From positions 62,001 to 126,000 of the forward strand of contig CASFTM010000002.1 in NCBI GenBank assembly GCA_949297775.1: a stretch of 64,000 nt of DNA, given 5' to 3'. Under the pieces are notes generated by a model. It was not told the DNA's origin. It saw nothing but the letters and a program-made list of their open reading frames with translations, and did not search any database. Below are positions 56,952-64,000 of the stretch, piece by piece; the first letter of the stretch is position 1; every line of letters begins with the position of its first letter. The DNA is from an uncultured bacterium (GTDB taxonomy: Bacteria > Elusimicrobiota > Elusimicrobia > Elusimicrobiales > Elusimicrobiaceae). A program made the translations under genes and the position numbers.

Positions 56952-58256
56952 ATGAAAAGAATCACAACGCTTCTGTTGGCGTTTTGGCTGTGCACGCCAG
57001 TTGCGTTTGCACAAAAAGAATACGGACTAAAATTCTCCAGTTTAATCAATGACAATCTAACGCTTGAAAATGCTATCCGGCTGGGGTTGGAAAATAGTTC
57101 CGATTTTTTAACGGCTAAACAAGACATTATTATCGCCGAGCAAAAAGTAAGCGAAGCGAAATTCCGCTATTTGCCGCAATTTTCGTTGCAAGGAACTGCA
57201 ACTTTGTATGATTTGGATTACCCCATGGTCCTGCCGGATTCGGTAGCCAACCGGTTTCTGCCTGGGAACGGTTTATATGGGGAAAAAGACCAATTCTATG
57301 GGGTTGGAATTACGGCCACGCAATATCTTTATACGGGCGGACGCATCAGCAGCACGCTTAAAATGGCCCGTGCAAATCTGAAACAAGTGCAAAGCCGTTA
57401 TGAAATTGTCAAAAACCAAGTGGTGCTCAACATAAAAAAGGCCTTTACCGAATTACTTTACGCCCAGCACAATGCCAAACTAACGCAGGAAGTACTCAGC
57501 CTGGCGGAAAAATGGTATGCTAATCCCACCGGAGATGTATGGACAAAAATCCGCATCCGCGCCCTAATGGCGGATTTGCGCAGCTCCCGCAACCAAGCCG
57601 AAAGCGAACTAAAAAAAGCGCAGCTGGCTATGCTGGTCAATTTAAACAAAGAGCTTAATGCCCGCATTACGATTAAAGGCGATTTTTCGCCTGTCAAAAC
57701 GGAATGGGACCTGCCGCATATGAGCCTGTGGGCTATGGAATTCCGCCCGGAATTAAAATCCGCCATCTACGCGTTGGAAGCGGACAATATCGCCATAGAC
57801 CTGGCCCTTTCCAAACGCTACCCGGATATCATCTTAAACGCTTCGTACGAAAAGCTGGGCGAAGACAGCCTGGATGACGTAAACAAACAAGTTTCACTGG
57901 CGGTGCGCTTACCTATTCCGTACAATTTATCTGAACAAGTAACCGAGAAAAAAGCCGGGCAGCAAAAAAGCGCCTTGCGCCGCGCCGCGATTGAAGACAA
58001 AATCCGCGTGCAAGTGGCGGAAAGTTTTGAGAATATGCTCTTTTGGCAAAAAGAAGTGTTGGACCGTCAAGCCGCATACGACGATTTAAATCAGCTTCTT
58101 TCCCAAGCCTCTAAAAACCAACCCAAAACGGGCACTGCCCCTTTGGAAGCACTCCAGGATTACCTAAAATCCGCCCAAGGATATTTCCAGGCCGTACGCA
58201 ACAACCATACGGCTAAGGCCGAATTGGAATGGGCCATCGGCCAGGATTTAGAATGA
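56952..58256 (+). CDS. TolC-family outer-membrane channel
   Basis: A 434-aa OEP protein with a signal peptide (ITTLLLAFWLCTPVAFAQ). Two OEP repeats of long helices: LTLENAIRLGLENSSDFLTAKQDI and the second half EFRPELKSAIYALEADNIAIDLALSKRYPD, with strands such as YYGVGITATQYLYTGG between. Usually part of efflux or type I secretion; no membrane-fusion or ABC/RND partner is in the operon. It overlaps the patatin gene by 4 nt (ATGA). Confidence 0.9.
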   Translation: MKRITTLLLAFWLCTPVAFAQKEYGLKFSSLINDNLTLENAIRLGLENSSDFLTAKQDIIIAEQKVSEAKFRYLPQFSLQGTATLYDLDYPMVLPDSVANRFLPGNGLYGEKDQFYGVGITATQYLYTGGRISSTLKMARANLKQVQSRYEIVKNQVVLNIKKAFTELLYAQHNAKLTQEVLSLAEKWYANPTGDVWTKIRIRALMADLRSSRNQAESELKKAQLAMLVNLNKELNARITIKGDFSPVKTEWDLPHMSLWAMEFRPELKSAIYALEADNIAIDLALSKRYPDIILNASYEKLGEDSLDDVNKQVSLAVRLPIPYNLSEQVTEKKAGQQKSALRRAAIEDKIRVQVAESFENMLFWQKEVLDRQAAYDDLNQLLSQASKNQPKTGTAPLEALQDYLKSAQGYFQAVRNNHTAKAELEWAIGQDLE

Positions 58257-59221
58257 CCGCCCGTGGATGCCGCACCGTTTGCGGCTGGCTGGCGGTTTTG
58301 CTTATAGGGCTTTCCCCCTATGCGGGAGCAATTCCCGTCCAAACAGACGACCAAATCCTGCGCGATTTTATGTGGGGACGCTTTACTTCCATTCCCAAAG
58401 AAGACCGCCCGCAGATTGGCCTGGCATTATCCGCCGGAGGCGTACGCGGGTTTGCCCACGTAGGCGTGTTAGAAGTGCTGGATAACGCCGGCGTGCCAAT
58501 TGACCAAGTGGCCGGAACGTCCATGGGTTCCGTGGTGGGATCGCTATATGCAGCGGGGCTGCCTACCGAAAAGCTTTGGGAAATCAGCAGACATATGACG
58601 ATGGATCAAATCACTCCGGATTTTAACGTGATGGGCTTGTTTCGGTTTTTGTTCGCCCAAAAATTGCCTTCTTCCGCAAACTTGGTTAATTTCTTTCACG
58701 AACAAATCGGCGATATGCGGTTTGAAGATTTAAAAATCCCGTTTACCTGCTCGGCGATGGATGTAAAAACGGGCGAGAGGGTGGTTTTTAATTCCGGTCC
58801 GCTGGCGATTGCCGTACGGGCCAGTATGAACATCCCCGGAGTATTTGAGCCCGTGCAATACCGCCACCGTGCGCTGGTGGACGGCGCAGTGGTAGATTAC
58901 CTGCCGGTGGAAACCGTCCGACTAATGGGGGCGGATTATGTAATCGCTTCGGTTACGCCGCCGGATTTTGCCTCCACTACGCCGCAGTCCGTTGCAGCCT
59001 ATCTGCTGCGCGTAGGGGACGTACGCGGCGCGGCTATGATTGAAGAAGCCGCCCAAAAAGCAAATTTCGTCATCACTAACCGCGTGTTAGATACCGGCAC
59101 CTTGGAACTGGATAAACTGCACAAAGCCGGCGAAGTGGGTATTAGAGAAGCAAACCGCCATTTAGGAGAATTGCAGGAAGACATCCTGCTTTTTACATTG
59201 CCTTATGTATTTAAACCGTAA
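58253..59221 (+). CDS. Exported patatin-like phospholipase (RssA/PlpD type)
   Basis: A 322-aa patatin. The start is ATG 58253, overlapping the tolC stop; the N-terminus CGWLAVLLIGLSPYAGA is a signal peptide. Catalytic dyad: GLALSAGGVRGFAHVGVLEV (oxyanion GGxRG), nucleophile GTSMGSVVGS, and Asp in LVDGAVVDYLP. Members hydrolyse membrane lipids. An exported patatin directly behind TolC suggests envelope lipid remodelling or secretion (inference). Confidence 0.9.
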   Translation: MTARGCRTVCGWLAVLLIGLSPYAGAIPVQTDDQILRDFMWGRFTSIPKEDRPQIGLALSAGGVRGFAHVGVLEVLDNAGVPIDQVAGTSMGSVVGSLYAAGLPTEKLWEISRHMTMDQITPDFNVMGLFRFLFAQKLPSSANLVNFFHEQIGDMRFEDLKIPFTCSAMDVKTGERVVFNSGPLAIAVRASMNIPGVFEPVQYRHRALVDGAVVDYLPVETVRLMGADYVIASVTPPDFASTTPQSVAAYLLRVGDVRGAAMIEEAAQKANFVITNRVLDTGTLELDKLHKAGEVGIREANRHLGELQEDILLFTLPYVFKP

Positions 59222-60185
59222 ATTTTTGATAGGTATGCTGGGTATGCTGTTTTTGGGTGGATGTACCGCCACTCAAACAGGCATTTTAGGGCTGGCCCCT
59301 ATGGGCGACCGAAAGGAATACGTCCAAGCACGCGATTTATATTCCGCCGGCGATTATACCCAGGCTATAGAACAGCTGTCGGACTACATTTATAAAACTA
59401 AAAACGTCAAACGCCGCGAAGCCCGTGCTTATCGTTTGTTGGGAATGAGCTACGAACAGCTGGGACAATTAAGCAAAGCATTGGAAGTATATTTGGAAGC
59501 GTTAGAGTTTCACCCCAAAGATATTCCGTTGCTGCTGGCGGCGGCGGATTTATACCAACGAACGGACCTGGTAGACCGCTCTATTGAGCTCTACGAACAA
59601 GTGTTAGCCCAAGAACCCAATAATTTGGAAGCGCTCTCCGGCCAAGGCACTAACTACAGCAAAATGGGGTTTTATTCCCAAGCCCGGTTTTTTTATGACA
59701 AGTTTTTTGAATTAAACCCCGCAGCCGAGCCGCTTTACCGCGCCCGCTATGCGGAAACTTTTCTGCGCCAGCGCAATTATAAAGATGCCTTCATCAATAT
59801 CACGATGGCCCTAGCCGGGGATAGTTCATCGCCGGATTTTTGGCTCCTTAGCGCCAAAGCATCCCGCGGGCTGGGCCGCCCGCAAGACGCCTTGGCTGAT
59901 TTGGAAGCTGCCCTCCTGCTGGCCCCGGGCCGCCGGGATTTGCTGGCCAACAAAGCGCTTTGGCTCTACGAAGCCGGGCGATATAAAGACTCCATCCGCA
60001 CCGCCCAAAAAATTCTGGAGCAAGACCCCAAAAACCAACTGGCTTTGCTGATAATGGCTATGGATGAATATTATTTAGGCCGCAAAAAAGACAGCCGCCG
60101 CCATATGCAAGCTGTCTTAAAAGGGGACCCGGATTCTTTTACCGAACGGGTAGCGGAAAAACTGGCAAAACAATTGCATTGGTAA
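59205..60185 (+). CDS. TPR-repeat lipoprotein
   Basis: A 326-aa lipoprotein (IGMLGMLFLGGCTAT, lipobox LGGC). About seven tetratricopeptide repeats from residue ~40 to the end, e.g. AYRLLGMSYEQLGQLSKALEV, LLLAAADLYQRTDLVDRSIE and LALLIMAMDEYYLGRKKDSRR. TPR lipoproteins serve as scaffolds in envelope complexes. Overlaps the patatin gene by 17 nt; last gene of this operon. Confidence 0.88.
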   Translation: MYLNRKFLIGMLGMLFLGGCTATQTGILGLAPMGDRKEYVQARDLYSAGDYTQAIEQLSDYIYKTKNVKRREARAYRLLGMSYEQLGQLSKALEVYLEALEFHPKDIPLLLAAADLYQRTDLVDRSIELYEQVLAQEPNNLEALSGQGTNYSKMGFYSQARFFYDKFFELNPAAEPLYRARYAETFLRQRNYKDAFINITMALAGDSSSPDFWLLSAKASRGLGRPQDALADLEAALLLAPGRRDLLANKALWLYEAGRYKDSIRTAQKILEQDPKNQLALLIMAMDEYYLGRKKDSRRHMQAVLKGDPDSFTERVAEKLAKQLHW

Positions 60186-60186
60186 C

Positions 60187-60225
60187 GCAAACCGCCCCGC
60201 CGGCATCAGCAGGCGGGGCGGTTTG
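60187..60225. terminator. Bidirectional terminator
   Basis: GCAAACCGCCCCGCC pairs with GGCGGGGCGGTTTGC around a 9-10-base loop, between the TPR gene and convergent pilin copy 3. No T run, so it acts by stem strength. Confidence 0.8.
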
Positions 60226-60236
60226 CAACAGTACTT

Positions 60237-60725
60237 TTAAGATATTAAACAGCCGCCGTCGGTAAAATTGCCTTTGCAAAGCGATTTACAAAAAGCTTCA
60301 TCTGCGGGCTTGCTCCCGACCATACAGTACATTCCTGCCGGCATGGTTGTATTTTCATCTACTTCCAAATCGTCCACAAACAAAACAATACTGTAGGAGT
60401 AGGTATCCGATTCCCGGGTAGCCATCGGGCCAAACCAACTGAGGCCAAATTCAAAATTTTTAGTCCGATAGTCGCCTGCCGAATCCGGTTTCAAGACATC
60501 TTCCCAAATAAGCGCTACATCATCCGGATTCCCAACATTAAAAGTTCCCTTTCCACCCAAGCTGTACACCGTAATATTTTGCCCCGCCTTACGCAGGAGA
60601 GCATATACTTCAGTCAAACGGCTTTTTTCCACGGCCAGCTGATATTTGGGCAACGCCACCGCCGCCAAAATACCGATAATCAGCACGACGACCAATAATT
60701 CTATCAAAGTAAAACCCTTTTTCAT
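60237..60725 (-). CDS. Orphan type IV pilin-like protein (copy 3)
   Basis: A 162-aa prepilin with a very short leader MKKG before [18 protein letters not shown], then [17 protein letters not shown]. The globular part differs from copies 1 and 2 but ends with a similar Cys-rich tail (YCMVGS ... [16 protein letters not shown]). Unlike the others it has a normal ribosome-binding site (AAGGAG 8 nt before ATG) and a transcribed leader of about 70 nt. Confidence 0.92.
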   Translation of the reverse strand: MKKGFTLIELLVVVLIIGILAAVALPKYQLAVEKSRLTEVYALLRKAGQNITVYSLGGKGTFNVGNPDDVALIWEDVLKPDSAGDYRTKNFEFGLSWFGPMATRESDTYSYSIVLFVDDLEVDENTTMPAGMYCMVGSKPADEAFCKSLCKGNFTDGGCLIS

Positions 60726-60802
60726 AAAACACTCCTTAGCAAGTTGATTTAAAGGCTTAACTACAGTCTAATAATTAACAGCCAAAAATCAATGCTAGGG
60801 CC

Positions 60803-60845
60803 AGTGTATCAAAAAAAAAAAACAAATCAAGGGCCAGCGGCTGGC
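60803..60845 (-). promoter_or_regulatory. Pilin promoter cassette 3: GC dyad, TTGATT, T12, -10
   Basis: On the minus strand: dyad GCCAG/CTGGC (60833-60845), TTGATT (60825-60830), 16-nt spacer with 12 T (60811-60822), TACACT (60803-60808). The dyad sequence differs from copies 1 and 2 but its base pairing is retained. No palindrome over the start codon; a start site near 60796 leaves a ~70-nt leader. Confidence 0.55.
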
Positions 60846-60986
60846 TTCCCTTCTCTATGCCCGTTAGCACGATTAGTTTAGACCACACTGTTCCCGTAAT
60901 GTTGCACCCTAACGGAAAAGCTCTTGCCGGGGGCAGGCGTTCTGCCTCGGACAGGGTTCCGCCAAGTATGGTACTTACGCATAATA
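60846..60986. repeat. Degenerate pilin-upstream repeat, no gene
   Basis: The copy spans 60826-60980, with the core CCCGTTAGCACGATTAGTTT (60859-60880) and the GCCGGGGGCAGG hairpin block (60924-60960). Related to the repeats at 36166, 36514, 36630, 49845 and 50053. No open frame with coding character. Confidence 0.6.
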
Positions 60987-61019
60987 AAACCGCCCCGGGC
61001 AAATTACCCGGGGCGGTTT
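60987..61019 (-). terminator. Terminator of the TldE/TldD-like pair
   Basis: AAACCGCCCCGGG pairs with CCCGGGGCGGTTT around a seven-base loop, with an A-rich left flank (AATAAAA) giving T on the minus strand. Confidence 0.88.
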
Positions 61020-61037
61020 AGTTCAAAATAATCCGGT

Positions 61038-62687
61038 TTACGGTTTCGGTACAAACGGTTTACGGTCCGCTTTCTCATCGCTGGGCAAGATTTCAATTTC
61101 GTCCACCAACAAAGAGGGCGCCACCACCGAATAAGTACGGGATTCGGGGTCCTGCAAGAAGGAAACTTCCCCGTCCTCCCCGGCCGCCAAAATATCGCGC
61201 AGCGAGCGGGTACTCAATTCGCTGATTTTTAGCCCGAACACGGGTTCGCGCCGTCCGTCCTGCGTATAGATGCGTTCCGCCAAATTTACCACATTTTCCG
61301 CGCCCGTTTGTCCGGAAGGAAATTCCTTTAAAATATAGCAATAGTCCAACTCCAATTCCCGGCAGCGGGCCAGCAGTCTTGCTTCCATTTCCTGGGCCGT
61401 CAGCGGCGTTTTGGCTTGTACAAACACATTCGTCAACGCTTCGCGCGGCTGTGTAAAGTGGTTCATCCGGGCATGCCCGTTGCTAGAGCTGCCTTGGCTG
61501 GCGGGGCGGCGCGAAAGCGGCAGCTGGTGCAGTTTCCCACCGGATACCACCGTCAAATCCTGCGCTTGCACGCCTTCATCATCTACCGGTTTAAAACCGG
61601 CTAACGGGATGCCTTTATACTCACGCAACAGCGGTTTATCATACACCTCCACGGCATTGCTCATCACGCGCATACCCGTTTTATCGCGGAAAGAGCCCGC
61701 CGTTGGGTCGTTTTCCCGTTTGGAAGACAACAAAGGTTTCACATTGCGCACATTTTTTACAAGCAGCCGGTTAATAAACTCCGCCGAGGCCGCCGGACTA
61801 AGCAGTACGGGCCCCAAATACGGCTCGGGTTTTTGGGCTTCATACAGCCGCTGTGCATCCTGCAGCAGCCGGGCCGCCTGCTCTTGCACATACTGTTTTT
61901 GGTTCTGCCAATCTTGGGGTAAATAAATTTCCCGCCACAGTTCATCCCGATACCCCGCTTGGTTGCGCATCTGGGCGGACAAGATGGCATACACGGACGG
62001 CAAGGAATACTGATAAAAACCGCCGTCGCTGTTTAGGTAGTAGTAATCTTTCTGCATTACACACAAAGCGGCGCTGGAATCTTCCAAATAAGGGACGTCC
62101 TTCCCCAGGGCTGAAAGCGCTTGCACCCACTCTTGCATTTGCTTCCGCGGCAAAGCGGGAAAGGGAGGAATTTCTTCCACAAAAGAGGCTTGTGGCGCCC
62201 GTGTGAAATCGGGCAAATTGTCCGTGATATTTTTTTGGCGTTTATACGCTTGCTTCTTTTCATACATTTCGGCAGCGTCCAAATAGCTGTTGTCGGTCAT
62301 CGTCCACAACGCGCGGCGAATACCCCAATAGCTTTTGGCAATGGCATATTGGCTGGAAGGGGTGTAGCGGGTGGCTTCTTCGGTAAAGCCCATACTGTCA
62401 TTTTTCGGCGTTCCGGCGGATAACACGGCATACCCCAGCAAATGATGATACGGCGTTGAAGGGCCGGCCTCTAATTGCCCAAAGGAAGCCCGCTCACACA
62501 ACACATTTACATCTTCCAGCTGGTAGGCCAAATAATAGGGCTTGGGGCCATTTTGCACGCGCAATTTCTTTAAAGAACGGTCCATTTCATCCTTCATCGC
62601 GCGGAAATACACATTATCCGGCAGTTGGGCGGCGCCCAACGCCAAATGACTGCAGACTAATAGACAAAACAGGAAAATTTTTTTCAT
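61038..62687 (-). CDS. Exported TldE/PmbA-like protein without metal motif
   Basis: A 549-aa protein with an N-terminal signal peptide (MKKIFLFCLLVCSHLALGAA). The C-terminal part follows the TldD/PmbA fold (GMRVMSNAVEVYDKPLLREYKGIPLAGFKPVDDEG, then SNGHARMNHFTQP), but the HExxxH metal site of TldD is absent, as in the inactive TldE/PmbA partner. TldD/TldE form a cytosolic protease in E. coli; here the signal peptide points to export. The start overlaps the upstream TldD-like gene by 4 nt (ATGA), so the two are made together. Confidence 0.82.
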   Translation of the reverse strand: MKKIFLFCLLVCSHLALGAAQLPDNVYFRAMKDEMDRSLKKLRVQNGPKPYYLAYQLEDVNVLCERASFGQLEAGPSTPYHHLLGYAVLSAGTPKNDSMGFTEEATRYTPSSQYAIAKSYWGIRRALWTMTDNSYLDAAEMYEKKQAYKRQKNITDNLPDFTRAPQASFVEEIPPFPALPRKQMQEWVQALSALGKDVPYLEDSSAALCVMQKDYYYLNSDGGFYQYSLPSVYAILSAQMRNQAGYRDELWREIYLPQDWQNQKQYVQEQAARLLQDAQRLYEAQKPEPYLGPVLLSPAASAEFINRLLVKNVRNVKPLLSSKRENDPTAGSFRDKTGMRVMSNAVEVYDKPLLREYKGIPLAGFKPVDDEGVQAQDLTVVSGGKLHQLPLSRRPASQGSSSNGHARMNHFTQPREALTNVFVQAKTPLTAQEMEARLLARCRELELDYCYILKEFPSGQTGAENVVNLAERIYTQDGRREPVFGLKISELSTRSLRDILAAGEDGEVSFLQDPESRTYSVVAPSLLVDEIEILPSDEKADRKPFVPKP

Positions 62688-64000
62688 TTCTTTCCTCCCT
62701 TTTTATCAGCCGAAGGCGGTGGCAGCACCGGGGGTTTATAACTGCTTTTGTATGTTTTTTCAATTTCCAGCGCTTCCAGCAACACACTGGGGGCAATAGC
62801 GGATACCGGCACCCAGCCGGATTCGGCGCCGCACGACCCGTTGAATACGGCATAATCATCCGCGGCGGCGAGCACTTTGTTAAAGCTGACCAGCGGCGTC
62901 CCCACCATATCGGCACCGCGTACGGCCTCTTTGCGTCCGTCCGGATAGATGCGGTATACCAGCGTCGGCTCCAGTTTAAACGCCTGCGGCGCATAGGTGC
63001 TGGTTTGGGTAAATCCGCCGGATAAATCTTCAATAATAAAGCCATACGGCTTTCCCTGGCGTTTAATTTCAGCCAACAGCATTTCTTCCAGTTCGGCATA
63101 GGGAACCGTTTCGGACGCAATCACCCGCGTATTTCCCATACGCGCCACCGCCCGGCTGCCTTGTTCGGCCCGTCCGTGCCCGTTGGACTGGGGGAACCCC
63201 TTAATCGGGCTGCTGCTCATCAAAAAGTTTTTAAGCACTCCGTTTTCCACCAATGTAACGGGGCGGGCTTTTACGCCTTCGTCATCGTATTCGTAAAACC
63301 CGCGCAGAGGTATGCCGTCAAAATAGGCCAAGGTGGCGTCGTCCACAATAGTCAAAATGGGCGATACGACAGGCTGGCCTACTTTATCGGTAAACGTTTT
63401 ACCAAAAGCGTCGTCTTTCTGGCGGTGCCCTTCCACCCGGTGGCCTAAAACTTCGTGCACAAATACAGCCATCGCGCGGTTTTTCAAAATGGCGGGAGCG
63501 GTCATCGGTTCGGCTTCGGGCGCTTGGGAAAGGGTCTCCAGCTCCGCAAGCGATTTTTGCACCGCCGCCAACAAAGCCTCTTCCGTGGGGAGCTCGCTGT
63601 CTTTGAGGACATCAAACTCTTCGCTGCGGACCAGCTGGAGCCCGTCCGCCGTTTGCCCCGCCAACATATAGCTTAGCCTAGCGTAAGCAAAAGGGGTTTT
63701 TAAGCGGGTGCCCACCGAGTCCACAAAATAGCGGGAGCCCTGCGAAATTGTGAACGAAAAAGAACTGTCCAGCACAAACGCCTTCCCTTGGACCAGCTGG
63801 GAAGCTTTCAGCAACAGGGCCTTAATACGGTCTTGATTAAAGGCCAGAGGCGCTTCTTCGCGGCAATAAGAAGATTTAGGAGGAAACACAAAATCGTTGG
63901 AATCATCGGAACGTTTGGCGGCGTTTACGGCGTCCACCTGTACGCGGCTGAAAGCCGCCTGGGCATGTTCGGCCGCATTTTGGGTGGCGCGCCACACCGC
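62684..64000 (-). CDS. TldD-like metalloprotease, 5' end outside window
   Basis: 437 codons from an internal GTG; the frame stays open to base 64000, so the N-terminus lies outside. The active site VHEVLGHRVEGH (HExxxH, ~63420-63460) is intact; GIPLRGFYEYDDEGVKARPVTLVENGVLKNFLMSS and GFPQSNGHGRAEQGS are strong TldD segments. TldD is the catalytic half of TldD/TldE, which digests unfolded peptides. Whether this copy is exported like its partner depends on the missing N-terminus. Confidence 0.88.
   Translation of the reverse strand, partial: AVWRATQNAAEHAQAAFSRVQVDAVNAAKRSDDSNDFVFPPKSSYCREEAPLAFNQDRIKALLLKASQLVQGKAFVLDSSFSFTISQGSRYFVDSVGTRLKTPFAYARLSYMLAGQTADGLQLVRSEEFDVLKDSELPTEEALLAAVQKSLAELETLSQAPEAEPMTAPAILKNRAMAVFVHEVLGHRVEGHRQKDDAFGKTFTDKVGQPVVSPILTIVDDATLAYFDGIPLRGFYEYDDEGVKARPVTLVENGVLKNFLMSSSPIKGFPQSNGHGRAEQGSRAVARMGNTRVIASETVPYAELEEMLLAEIKRQGKPYGFIIEDLSGGFTQTSTYAPQAFKLEPTLVYRIYPDGRKEAVRGADMVGTPLVSFNKVLAAADDYAVFNGSCGAESGWVPVSAIAPSVLLEALEIEKTYKSSYKPPVLPPPSADKKGGKK

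Overview
The window comes from a gut-type bacterium of the phylum Elusimicrobiota (Elusimicrobium-like). This is inferred from gene content, not from a marker search. It is a Gram-negative with outer-membrane barrels, TolC and lipoproteins. It has many small orphan type IV pilin-like genes with the start [22 protein letters not shown], a Na+-pumping oxaloacetate/pyruvate decarboxylase, and a moderate-GC, densely packed chromosome. There is no phage, insertion sequence, rRNA or CRISPR array. One tRNA-Leu(CAA) is present.

Layout. 1-6052: partial cell-wall amidase, an outer-membrane barrel, a SpoIID-like protein and a large DUF2339 membrane protein. 6243-9430 (minus): tRNA-Leu, then an envelope operon M23 peptidase / bactofilin / PpiD-N-like / PfkB kinase. 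9493-12912: thioredoxin lipoprotein, then SPL-like radical SAM, aldo-keto reductase, CoA-binding protein and YbaB, at the end of an operon that starts with addB-addA (12950-19191). 19252-20490: SixA and UppP. 20547-26961 (minus): histidine kinase and response regulator, rsmD, a Cas4/RecB-like nuclease and proB-proA-proC. 27077-35496 (plus): PBP1A, mfd, two SurA/PpiC-type chaperones and pdxA. 36773-40673: birA-oadG-oadA-oadB, pairing the biotin ligase with its biotin-dependent target. 40772-43902 (minus): znuA-znuC-znuB-nth. 43995-46142: EamA exporter and threonine synthase. 46671-49170: DUF4912 and a GH57 glucan-branching enzyme. 50274-60185: a run of envelope genes (large unknown secreted protein, trypsin-like protease, unknown anchored protein, lipoprotein, YjbH-like barrel, HAMP protein, TolC, patatin, TPR lipoprotein). 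61038-64000 (minus): an apparently exported TldE/TldD-like pair.

Three orphan pilin genes (35602, 49239, 60237; all minus) each sit convergent with a plus-strand operon and share a bidirectional terminator with it. Upstream of each lies a related promoter cassette: a GC dyad, TTGATT, a run of exactly 12 T, and a -10-like box. In two of them a 30-bp palindrome covers the -10 and the start codon. Further copies of a degenerate repeat lie behind these cassettes. Separately, a near-identical two-block element (AAAGGCCCAT-N6-TTAGGCCYAAGGACCCTGG) precedes the genes at 2032 and 50274 at the same distance from a -10 box. In about ten places the -10 box ends only 6-8 nt before the ATG, so leaderless transcription looks common here.
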